A stretch of 13,820 bases of DNA from assembly GCA_028565635.1 (NCBI GenBank), contig JAOXYB010035885.1, forward strand, positions 1 to 13,820, written 5' to 3'. Origin of the DNA: Phoronis ovalis (Eukaryota > Phoronida > Phoronidae). Position 1 is the first letter of the stretch, and each line of letters opens with the position of its first letter. The notes under the pieces were generated by a model. The model saw nothing but the letters and a program-made list of their open reading frames with translations. It had not been told where the DNA came from and made no database searches. Below, one piece after another: positions 1 to 8,900 of the stretch. The position numbers and the translations under genes are program-made.

Positions 1-457
1 TCCGTTGGTAAAAGCTGTAGTAAACTGATATTCGATTCAATTTTTGCCACATTTGCATATACAGTAAAACAGTTCTTACACATGAATTCACAATACGTTC
101 ATATTGTTTTATTACAAAATCGCATTTACCTAGTATAAACACACCTGTTTTTCAAAATGTGTTGCACAATACCAATTAGTCAATATCCTATGATTGGGCG
201 TTCCAAGCGAACTTTTATAGTTTTGCACGTTACTTCTCCGAAACATAATACGTGCCAATACGTGCTACATGCGTCAAAAACTTCTGAACACAAAAAGAAA
301 TATACATGTAGAACTGATGCGTTGAAAAAAGGCAATCGTAATACAAAGAATAAGTATATTAATTATTCCTAATAATATACTTTATTCCTTAATAGTTTAT
401 TAAGCTAAAAAAAAATTCAGCATGTAAGTACAATTATATAGTGTCTTATTTGTATAG
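1..457 (+). other. Presumed intron upstream of the left-hand terminal exon
   Basis: This AT-rich stretch precedes the splice acceptor at 455-457 (a T-rich run followed by TATAG). It is read as the intron of the left-hand gene. A 71-codon open frame at 157-372 has no recognisable domain and an unbiased, AT-driven composition, so I take it as chance. I see no further exon, RNA gene or repeat here. Confidence 0.45.
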
Positions 458-612
458 GTTGGTTGCCATGGTTTGAGGGAGCACTAACAACTTCCAGTTT
501 CCAAAACAGATCCGATTCCCCCAGTGATGAATTACCAAAGGAAGTAGATGACGCCATCGAAAATGCCATGCCCTACTACAATCAACTGTATGCTAGAAAA
601 CTTCTAATTTAA
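458..612 (+). CDS. Terminal coding exon of an unrecognised gene (possibly sulfotransferase-like)
   Basis: A frame opens right after an acceptor (TATAG, 455-457) with a split codon whose last two bases are 458-459. It reads 50 residues from Trp (460-462) to the TAA stop at 610-612. The peptide begins WLPWFEGALTTSSF, has a polar, acidic middle (DSPSDELPKEVDDAIE), and ends in an aromatic/basic stretch, MPYYNQLYARKLLI. The balanced composition and the Tyr-Tyr...Leu-Tyr tail look like genuine protein. The intron would be phase 1. I do not firmly recognise the family: the Trp-rich start and 'PYYxxLYxxRL' tail faintly recall the C-terminus of some P-loop sulfotransferase-like proteins, which is a memory-based guess. 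Upstream exons lie outside the window. A poly(A) signal with a GT-rich element lies 168 bases past the stop, which supports this being a true gene end. The gene converges tail-to-tail on the TMEM69-like gene. Confidence 0.6.
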
Positions 613-779
613 CTATGTTTGTAACGGAGTGAACCCTATATTTACTTCTGATCAACTTATCAATGTGTCAAGTTGATTCACTAGTCGGAATAGTTAATTG
701 GGTTAGTTTTACTTAAGCAGCACAGCCTACAACTAAATGTGGATCTCTACCGTCACATACATACCTTACACCATCTTTT

Positions 780-785
780 AATAAA
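780..785 (+). other. Poly(A) signal of the left-hand gene
   Basis: AATAAA lies 168 bases after the TAA at 610-612. A G/T-rich run (GGTTATGTGTTGATG, about 811-825) follows 25-40 bases later, the usual position for a downstream processing element. Cleavage is expected near 795-810. Confidence 0.55.
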
Positions 786-1880
786 TAATTAAGAAATGAA
801 TTTAGTTTAAGGTTATGTGTTGATGCATAAAAATTTGAAAAATGTAAACGCCGTAAGAGTAAGAAAACTCCTATTGTAAGAATACTTTTATTAGATTGTG
901 TAAAATATAACATACGAAAAACATTACTCTTCACCCTCCCTCCTACATTTATAACGTTGACACCCAGGGAAATTGAATTTTTAACAGTGAAAGGAAACAC
1001 TGCTTGAAGTTAACCAAATATATAACTCGGGCAATGAGAGTCAGGAAAACAACATCAAATCCAGATGCACATTAGCATTTGAAGAGCGTAAAAAACGGGT
1101 AATAGCGCAGCTGTATCTGTTACTAATTTGTTTTTGTATATTACTGTATATGCTGCTTTTATCACTAGTGTGTATGAGCATAACCTATAAAATTAACAAT
1201 TGCTCGGTATCAGTGTTTAATACAGCTACATATACACATCATTATAACAAGGATAACATATGCATACATTTATAAAATAACATTTTCAGTATTTTTGCTT
1301 TTTATTTTTTTAAGGTATATTATCTAGAAATTGCTATGTATAAATGTATGGCATTGTAATAATAACTAAATAAATAACATTAGTATTAGTATTAGATAGT
1401 GATTCTTGTAAAGCAGTGTCTGTAGTATTTAGTTAAATAGTACAAGTGATATCTTTAATAGTAGTAGATGCATGTACAAGCAGTGTCTGTAGGAGCCATT
1501 ATATAGGTTTGTCACAACATGCCTCAAAATGCATGGTGCATAAGAAATATTGGATGCACGTTGGTTTTTCCCACAAGGTGTCTTTGGGAGCCTTAGTTAT
1601 AGTAAAAAATATCCCTCTGTATGTCGGAATTTATTTCAAACATTTCTCATAACACCAAAAAAACTGATTAACTAAATATACATATACACACACCAGTCAG
1701 TGTTAAAATGAAAACTAATTATTTTCTCTGATGTATGCAATTTTACAAGCTTTACATCTATGTTACATCTACACATAAAACAAGATCTAGCAGAAACACC
1801 AGTCATCAGGAGACAACACTATCATCAAGTTTACTAACATTGCATCTTACTAGAATTTTTATCTTTCTCTTTTTGAGCCT
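786..1880. other. Convergent intergenic region, no gene seen
   Basis: About 1.1 kb between the poly(A) signals of the two converging genes. It is AT-rich, with chance frames at 713-1000 (-), 1446-1652 (+) and 1735-1947 (+) that show no domain. A short duplication, AGCAGTGTCTGTAG, occurs near 1413 and again near 1480. No RNA gene or long repeat was found. Confidence 0.55.
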
Positions 1881-1886
1881 TTTATT
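1881..1886 (-). other. Poly(A) signal of the TMEM69-like gene
   Basis: TTTATT on the plus strand reads AATAAA on the minus strand, 84 bases beyond the TAG stop at 1970-1972. It is the nearest hexamer, implying a short 3'UTR of about 100 bases. Another TTTATT near 1628 is a possible distal alternative. Confidence 0.5.
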
Positions 1887-1969
1887 GCTATTTTTCTGGA
1901 GGTATTTGTGTAATTTTTTCTTCGAAAAATCTATAAAATTTACTTAGTTTACGGTAGCATGGTGTCTTT

Positions 1970-2812
1970 CTAGGATTTTTTATCTTTTTCCTTTCCCGCC
2001 TTCTTCATTGTAGGTATATGCAAATCTTGCTTTTTAAGCAAATACTTGCAAACAAACGTAGTCCATAAAGCTAGAACAGCAACAAAACTAAGAACAAATC
2101 TTAGGCCCTTAAACCAGGGGGGGTAGCCAGGAAGTAACATGTCAAAGTAGACTGTGCCTCCCAAACCAGCTATTAAACACAAAATGCCTGGAGCTGGCGG
2201 TATTAACAGGCCAGCCCATGCAACTAATGATGGCAATACACTATATGATAAATTAAACCAATTTGGAGTCACGCCTTCTTTTTCACTTAGAGCAAATCCC
2301 CAACGAACTCCACCAAGAAATGATAATATTGATGCTCCATAGGCAATCTGGGCATACACAAATTCAGGCATGTAGGTCCCATTTAAAGTCAAATACAAAG
2401 GGAAAGATACAAAAGGAACAAGCCCTGATAAACCTAATATTAAAGCAGGACCAGGACTGGATCGAATTTCCTTAATGTTATTCCATATTGTAAGTGATTT
2501 AGTTTTGTGATTTTCTTCTACATGCATCTGCTTGTTAGCAGTATGGAAACTTAAGTTCTGTTGAATAAAAATTAATTTCGAACTAGTAAAACATGTTGAC
2601 ATTCTGTGATTTGAATAGTTCCATGTATTGAACCCAGTTTTTGATGGTGTTGATATAGATCCTAGAGAAGCCAATTGACATTTTTGTAGTCCTTGCAACA
2701 CACTACACCTTCCATAAGCAAATGTCACAAAACTCTTTAACAATGCTGGCTGTTTAGATAATCCTGCCATTTTCAGTTTTTTTTCTGCTGCTGACTGATA
2801 CAAAACTTGCAA
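1970..2812 (-). CDS. TMEM69: TMEM69-like multi-pass membrane protein (DUF3429 family)
   Basis: This uninterrupted 280-residue frame resembles animal TMEM69. It has a variable, basic N-terminal third and then about five hydrophobic segments (roughly residues 121-143, 150-172, 185-203, 206-224 and 236-258). The family-diagnostic stretch YGASILSFLGGVRWGFAL is at 158-175 and a PxWFKxLR motif at 232-238. The last 25 residues are Lys-rich. Human TMEM69 is about 247 residues, so the length fits. From Met15 to residue 98 there is no Asp or Glu while Lys/Arg/Ser/Gln abound, which is typical of a mitochondrial presequence, so an inner-membrane location is inferred. The biochemical function of the family is not established. 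Two starts are possible: Met1 at 2810-2812 or Met15 at 2768-2770. I prefer Met15 because acceptor-like CAGs on the minus strand lie just upstream (near 2791-2796), which would make 2795-2812 intronic. The gene diverges from the vasculin-like gene at right. Confidence 0.9.
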   Translation of the reverse strand: MQVLYQSAAEKKLKMAGLSKQPALLKSFVTFAYGRCSVLQGLQKCQLASLGSISTPSKTGFNTWNYSNHRMSTCFTSSKLIFIQQNLSFHTANKQMHVEENHKTKSLTIWNNIKEIRSSPGPALILGLSGLVPFVSFPLYLTLNGTYMPEFVYAQIAYGASILSFLGGVRWGFALSEKEGVTPNWFNLSYSVLPSLVAWAGLLIPPAPGILCLIAGLGGTVYFDMLLPGYPPWFKGLRFVLSFVAVLALWTTFVCKYLLKKQDLHIPTMKKAGKEKDKKS

Positions 2813-3782
2813 ACTTTATAAAACATTCCAATCACACCAAATCTATCCTTTCTCAACAGAAGCTGAAACAAAGTACAATGAAATATTAATCACTATGAAT
2901 CTTGTGAATACAATGGGGTAATACAAATCTTCAGTATTAAGCAAACATTAGTATATTTTTTACCAAAGAACTTTTTTATTTTTCATAAATTGTTAGTATT
3001 TTCTGATACAGGTTCCTACAAAGCTATATTACTACAGTATTGTATGTTCATATTGCAACCTCTTACAATATTTATGAGGGATCACTTTCACCCTCTTTAC
3101 TGTACGTAGCAGCCAACAAACATCAACTTTACAAAGGATTATCAGGCAGCATTAAATGGTGAAAGGCTAAAGTTAGTAGTTGTAACAACTTATTGGCATG
3201 TTAATATAATAATGTTTATTGTGCTTACTCAGATCTGGTGAAGAAGAACCATCTGACAGGCACAATCTATGGTAGGGTTACGTATTCTCGACAAGGGCTA
3301 ATAGAGCTAGATCTGGTTCAACCCTGACACACACTATTTTTGGGTGGGGTGCGAGTAAGGGATGAAATTTTTGGATTTAGATAGTACCCTTTCACTTTTT
3401 GATTGTTCAGATATTCAAAAATTTAGTGTGCTTCCCACAGGTTGTTGAGTTACTCCCATGCAACTTTCTTGGATTGTTTTTAAAATGCTTTTCAAACTTT
3501 GGATCGCTAACGCTATATTTGCAACAAATTGGAATTGCATTGGCAGCATAAATATTGATATCCTTTCCTAGGGAAACAATTACGTAACTACACTGTTTCC
3601 ATATACACAATACCGAAGTATTATACTTCAGGTCTGGGTTTCTAGTGCAGCATGAATACAGAATTGTGTATTGATACAATGCTTTTTAAGATTTTTATGC
3701 AATTGTAGGACCTATGTGCCTAATGTTCTGCATACATAACCATACTACATGATTTTGTCAAGCGTGAGCCCCAAGCATACGG

Positions 3783-3826
3783 TAGCCGGGGTCAGAGTCC
3801 TTCTACTTCTACTTCTACTTCTATCC
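3783..3826 (+). repeat. (TTCTAC)n microsatellite, possibly a SINE tail
   Basis: About four copies of the hexamer TTCTAC lie at 3800-3825. They directly follow GGGGTCAGAGTCC (3789-3801), which resembles the B box/T-arm of a tRNA gene. SINEs often end in short tandem repeats, so this may be a 5'-truncated SINE. No matching A box was found upstream, so only the microsatellite itself is certain. Confidence 0.5.
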
Positions 3827-3958
3827 GGGATAATCAGCAAATCCAGATTGGATTGAGATTTCTCCAGCAAACAGAAGTTTGCCAAAAAACAAATTGAGTT
3901 CTTTTGAAGTAAAAATAAAGTTTAACAGTTATTCGGACCATGACCCCTGTGACATCCC

Positions 3959-4368
3959 CCGGGGGGTACTCAAGGTTTTTTGACTACGGGGATGTGCCGC
4001 GGAACCCAATCCAACATTTTAGCTTGCGGTAGCAAACCCAATCCAAATTTTTTGAAATATATAAAGGGTAGCTAGCAATCCAAATTTTGTGAAATATAAG
4101 GGTAGCAATCCAAAATTTTAAAATATTTGAGTAGCAATCCATTTTACACAAACTGACTGATACAAACCAAATTCCAAAAGTCTTTTATGGATATAAACCT
4201 AAAATTAATCTAAATTACTTGCTGTATAAGCAGCTGGTAGCAATCCAAATTTTTGAATTTCTTTACAGTAGCAATCCAAAAAAATACAGTACGAAGTATA
4301 CAATCCAAATCCAAATTTTCAACTGGGCTGCACACCCCCACCAAAATATATCTTGAGGACCCCCCCCA
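3959..4368. mobile_element. MITE-like element with inverted termini and an internal minisatellite
   Basis: The left end reads GGGGGGTACTCAAGG, then ACGGGGATGTGCCGC (3961-4000). The reverse complement of the right end (4319-4368) reads GGGGGGTCCTCAAG, then GGGGGTGTGCAGC, in the same order and at similar spacing. The termini are therefore imperfect inverted repeats of about 40-55 bp. The 8-mer GACATCCC lies just outside both ends in the same orientation (3951-3958 and 4369-4376) and may be a target-site duplication. The interior is a degenerate tandem array (see 4029-4320). There is no coding capacity for a transposase, so it would be non-autonomous. A GGGGGGTACTC...GGGGATG terminus is something I remember from abundant repeats in marine invertebrates; no database was consulted. 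Confidence 0.65.
4029..4320 (+). repeat. Degenerate minisatellite, unit about GTAGCAATCCAAATTTT plus spacer
   Basis: Units built around GTAGCAATCCAAATTTT begin near 4029, 4068, 4102, 4131, 4237 and 4268. A seventh partial unit (CAATCCAAATCCAAATTTT) begins near 4301. Spacing is about 29-39 bp except for one gap of 106 bp (4131-4237). Several units continue as GAAATATA(A)GG. The array lies wholly inside the inverted-repeat element at 3959-4368, so it is the element's core rather than an independent satellite. Confidence 0.75.
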
Positions 4369-4590
4369 GACATCCCGCATCGTCAAGATCAAGTCGGACA
4401 CAATCCGATTGTCAGCTCTGAAGGCAACAAGACTCATCTTCAAAAATGTTACAATAAAACAAATACAGCTGAACCAACCTTTACATCTCCGAGCAACTAT
4501 TAATACAAAGAATATTAAATGACAACCCTTGCATTTGATGAAAAATAGCCTTTTATTTTGGCAACTCAACGTAAAAGATTCTTTTCTCTC

Positions 4591-4874
4591 GTCACTTCCG
4601 TCTTGATTAGAATCTCGTTTTGAACCACGTGACGGCAAGAAATTGTTTATTTATTTCACGTTTCATATTGAAATACGTCAGGACTGAGTGTATTCGTTAT
4701 CAATCGTGAGTCCTACTGTGCAATACAAATGTAATGGTAACTTACTCTATATTACAGACCCTTAAATATCCGTGGTTTTAAAATTCTTGCCAAAAAGATT
4801 TCACGTGGTTTAACGAGAGTATTGTAGATGTAAACACGCCATTTTTGTTGCAAATCGCGACGATGCAGGACGTC
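4591..4874. promoter_or_regulatory. Candidate bidirectional promoter (ETS, two CACGTG E-boxes, CRE-like)
   Basis: Several classic promoter motifs cluster here. GTCACTTCCG (4591-4600) is the reverse complement of CGGAAGTGAC, an ETS/GABPA-type site. CCACGTGA (4625-4632) and TCACGTGG (4801-4808) are exact reverse complements and both contain the CACGTG E-box. TACGTCA (4674-4680) is CRE-like on the minus strand, and GACGTC lies at 4869-4874. CpG dinucleotides look more frequent than in the flanks. ETS motifs are common in animal bidirectional promoters, which fits the divergent genes on either side. No transcription start can be fixed from sequence alone. Confidence 0.45.
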
Positions 4875-5828
4875 TTGTTCTAGCTAAGAAAATTCATTAT
4901 TGACCAAATTGACATGCGAAATTTCATTTCTTGGTTACTGTAGTATTTACAGATCACTACACGTACAGTAAACAACCATATCTGTTGTAGCAGTAAGCTA
5001 AAAACATCCAGGCTCGTCTAGAATTTATGCTCTACGTATTGCATCTTGTCAAGTCTGATGGAATCATTTTGAGAATGGCTATGTTTTAGGGTAGAAAATA
5101 TCTCCGTAGAGATAATTGTGGCGTTAGTAAAGAGCGGATAGTTTCTAGCAGTTTGGACGCTAAACAGGACCATTTTTGTGTTCAGTTCATCCTATAGCAA
5201 TTGAAGTGTAATTATTTTGCTCTAGTTGCCTCTTCTCTGACTGATCCATGATTCACATTTCGAAGCTGCCCAACTAAAAAAAGATGTGACGACCAGACTT
5301 AGTGTACAATGATAGATAGAACTAAGTGTAAACAATTATTATAATATTAGTATCTAGTTTGTAGATTAGTGCATAAAGAGTAAAATCTAGATATTAACAA
5401 TATTTTAATGGAAGTCATTTCAAAATGGTGATGAGATATTAATGTTCGGGACATTATTTAATCAAGAGAAGAAAAGGGTAAATATTAATGATTAAATTGT
5501 CATACTGAAATATTAGTTATAAAATGATCGTCCAGAGTCAATCAAGTTCAATGTTGAAATCTTGTTGAGGAAGTTGTATACTAGAAGAATTCTTCAAGCT
5601 CAGTGTTTTTCAAGACTTATCATGATAAGGTAGCAAAGGATATACAGCAAACCTTGTGTTTTGCTTAAAATTACTTTAGAGCTTCCAGTGAATCAGATAT
5701 TGACTGGTCTGTAGAACTAAAGGTCAGGAGAAGTCACATTAGTGTGCATGTTTAACTTGAAATTGGAGAGCAGTCTGCCTACAGAAAACCTTGGACGTCT
5801 GGACTATTAAGTTGTTATTTTCTGTCAG

Positions 5829-5851
5829 CTCATTATGCAAGAAATTTACTA
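5829..5851 (+). other. 5'UTR part of the first coding exon, with a five-codon uORF
   Basis: The acceptor TTTTCTGTCAG ends at 5828, so the exon carrying the vasculin start probably begins at 5829. It contains ATG at 5835-5837 opening the frame MQEIY, with its TAA stop at 5850-5852. The stop's last A is the first base of the main ATG (TAATG). The uORF ATG has A at -3, while the main ATG has C at -3 but G at +4. Confidence 0.45.
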
Positions 5852-5923
5852 ATGGCGAGCAATAGAGCTCCGGTTCATGATTTTACTCCAGCATGGCTCA
5901 AAATACCTACACAGCCATCCACA
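5852..5923 (+). CDS. GPBP1L1: Vasculin-like coding exon 1 (residues 1-24)
   Basis: It runs from ATG to the donor ACA|GTAAGT and ends in phase 0. The conserved HDFTPAWLKIP at residues 9-19 fixes the start, since no other ATG lies in this exon after it. The following intron (5924-6933, 1010 bases) contains the inverted-repeat element at 6085-6826. Confidence 0.9.
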
Positions 5924-8900
5924 GTAAGTAAAAGAAGTAATAGACAACGCATTAAAATTGAAACTGTTCAAGATACCAATGTCTCCATAGAGTTACTTAA
6001 TAAGGGCCAATATGCTGCAAATTAACATTTATTCTGCAAAAATCCATGCATGAACATAATCTTACAAAAAATATTTTTAGTTGGGCCTAAAAAAAAATGA
6101 TGTGTTTCAGGGAACCCTACCCTACCTAGCTGGCAGCTGCCGACCCTAATTATTTTATTGCAGGTTAAAAGCTCTGTCACATGTCAGCAACTAGTTCATT
6201 ACTTAATAAAAGAATTCATGCAAATTTCATTCACACATCTTAAAACTTAGCCTTCCCACCTGATTTTACAGTAGAAATCACTTTGATTAATCTCATGTTG
6301 CCATCTGCTTAGTCAAGCATTTAAAATTGGACATGTATTCTAAGCCACCACGAGAATATTATGATGACTGACGTTTCTACCCAAGGAAACCAACCAGTGG
6401 GGAAACGTCCTTCATCTCAGTGATACGAAGATCTTGCAAAAACCATTTCACACAAGAGATTAGAGAATCTAAAGTCATCGATGACACTGCTATATTCGAA
6501 GACGAATATTCTTGTATGTATATACAGCAAACTCGTACATTGCGTTATCACTGGCGTCAAATCCAGAGGGACTGGACAATTACAGTTTCCCAAAAAAGAT
6601 GATATGCCCAAGATTGCCACATGAGAGGTGATGTCGCCATTCGGTACTAAATATATTAAAATAACGTACGACGGGGAAGATGACCAGTCTTGCGACGTGC
6701 AAACAGAGCCTATATAGAACCAAGGCCTCGCACCTTGGTTGAAAAAAAAGTTTTAAAAAAATCCCTACCTACCCTACTTAATATTTTTCAGCCTGTTCCC
6801 CGAAACACACCTTTTTTTGTTTAGGCTTTACAAAGTAGGCTCAGACAATTATATAATTTGTATTAAATGACTCCTTTGCCTTAAAGAGGTAATTATGTAA
6901 TGTGTCGCCCCTGACATTTGGCTTTATTTTCAGAAACACCCTGTAGAGGGTACAAGGAATATAGATAGCTCAATGCAAGGGCAACAAAATGAAAGTGAAT
7001 TTTCTGACAAAGGTACTCAGTTGCAGCGACAACGGTCGTTTGAGAATTATAATGAAGGTAAATAAGTATTAAAAACCCATTTAATCGGTTATAGCGAACC
7101 ATTATTCCCAAAAAATTGTTACATTAATATCATTTATATTGGTTAATTTTTATTATCAAAAGTTTTACCCTTTATCTTTCAGTGGTTTGACTTTGATTCA
7201 GATGCAATCCCCAGTTAGTAATATTTTTAGTACCAGGGTCCTTGACATTTTCCAACAAGGAATCGACCTTTATCTTTTAATTATTCCTCATTTTCAGAAC
7301 CATCATGTGTAAGAATTGTAACAAATTTTATTTGGTAACTTGACTAGTAGCCCTAACAGCAGGGCAAAACTCGTAGCTAACTGTGTCAGTTTGTAATATT
7401 TCATAACTTCTTCAACATATATGTTGAAAAAATGTTCATATATATACATATACTCAATATATGGTAAAACCAGGGCCCTAAAATATCCAGAATTTATGTA
7501 CATAAATACAAAGAGATCTGAACATTAAAAAGACTAAGTAAGAGCATGCTTGTTCTTTGTGTAGATTTGAGACTACGAACAGTTCTTATTTACAGAATCT
7601 CAACTGAGTCGCGACAAATACAGACACCACTCTGTTGACAGTTACCATGAATCTTACTATTCAGGATACTATGGAGAATACTATGATTACCCAGTATATC
7701 CAATGTCAACGATCTCTCGTGGAGAAGGACACAACAGCAAATATCAACATCCACATGCCAGAGAAAGCCAACAGGTATACTACAAATGTTATGGCATTTT
7801 CATTGCAAGTTGCCGCACTGCAGCATCACTTGTGATCTTGGTATGTGTACTTGTCTGCTCAGATAGTAATTAATTGTAGTTTTGTGCATAATATGTTAAA
7901 TGTTATGCATAGACAAAAGTGAGAGGCGAATTGAAGAGAGTTTACGTAGGAATGCGACCCTGAATACTCCGAGAGAAAGTTGACATACTATGTCTTCCTT
8001 TGGTTACTGGAATGACTTTTTATTGACTTTTTCTCTGCAGGCATATCCAGTCTTCACTTCTCCCTTCAATCAAAGCTTTAATGACATGATGCCGCACTAC
8101 ATGACTAACAAAGAAAGCAATGCCAATGAGGGATTGCAAAACTCCAAAAATAGGTCCACTGGAGCTGGAAACTTCCAAGATGATGAGTTTGTAAGTTAAT
8201 CATGGATAAAAACTTAACAAATGTTCAGTGCTGTATAAGGTGTTCTGTAATATGTATACTAAGCGTGATTGTGCCATGTATTGTGCTGGTTGAATTGGGG
8301 CTGATTGTTGTGCTCATGGAAATTTTTTATGTAATAATTGTAAGTATGCATTTACCTATCTTTGTTTTGAGTTAGCAGCAGAATAACACACAGTAATGTA
8401 GGTATACTACACCTAATAGATTTGCTTTGTTTGCCTTATTTATGGAAAGGTTTGTCTAATTACTTGTAACATAGTATGTCTTTGTTGTAGCCTTCTTTGA
8501 GAGGTGATAATAAGAAGACAGAGAGCTCTGCTTCCAAATCTGTTGGCAGTGTATGGGGTATGATCTTTGTTTTATTTTTTTAATGCAAATTATGCTTGTA
8601 CTTAACCTAATTTAACCTTAGTTTGTACTATAGTGAAAAAGTGTCAACATTCGCTTGTTTTCTTAGTTGTTAGAATGTAGTTCCATCATTTTGTATTGTT
8701 TTGCCTTTAGAAGATATTACTGTCATTATTTATGCAGTAAGAAATTCAAATGTTTTTGACAATATGATTTAGTAGAAAAAATATTCAAGATGGTGAGAGG
8801 ACTGTATGGGAGAATTTAATTCAGTTGAGTAAATCAATTAGATGTTAGCCACAAATAGAACGACTAATTATAAGGGCAATATTTTAAAAATGCATGTTAG

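Larger units (their letters stand above)
2813..5828. other. Divergent intergenic / 5'UTR region between the TMEM69-like and vasculin-like genes
   Basis: About 3 kb separates the two coding starts. From left to right it holds AT-rich DNA with no gene (2813-3780), a hexamer microsatellite, a MITE-like element (3959-4368), a motif cluster that may be the shared promoter (4591-4874), and more AT-rich DNA (4900-5828). The last part should contain the noncoding first exon or exons of the vasculin-like gene, because an acceptor sits at 5821-5828. A good minus-strand donor (GTAAGT read from 4745) could end a noncoding first exon of the TMEM69-like gene. A plus-strand donor-like GTAAGC at 4993 could end a vasculin first exon. 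Both are guesses without transcript data. The frames at 3407-3679 (-) and 4210-4638 (-) show no domain. Confidence 0.5.

Noticed and set aside
2154-2475. Plus-strand open frames opposite the TMEM69-like gene
   Set aside because: They are antisense shadows of the real coding sequence.
3314-3323. GGTTCAACCC matching the tRNA/SINE B-box pattern
   Set aside because: No A box at the right distance and no tRNA-like folding of the flanks, so it is most likely chance.
3407-3679. 90-codon minus-strand open frame upstream of the TMEM69-like gene
   Set aside because: The C-terminal half looks somewhat protein-like, but there is no recognisable domain, no convincing splice context and no continuation in neighbouring sequence.
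4029-4320. Regularly spaced repeats considered as a CRISPR array
   Set aside because: Units are degenerate, spacing is irregular and the host is clearly eukaryotic. They are a minisatellite inside a transposable element.
4210-4638. 142-codon minus-strand open frame
   Set aside because: It runs through the minisatellite and the MITE-like element, and its apparent hydrophobic parts are translations of repeat units.
6113-6129. CCCTACCCTACC tract resembling telomere repeat
   Set aside because: The period does not match CCCTAA and the tract is only two to three units long inside a dispersed element.
6361-6420. Minus-strand sequence CTGAGATGAAGG followed by GAAACGTC, reminiscent of hammerhead ribozymes in Penelope-like elements
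   Set aside because: The required CUGAUGA core is interrupted, and the segment between the core and GAAA does not form a plausible stem II. At most it could be a decayed relic.
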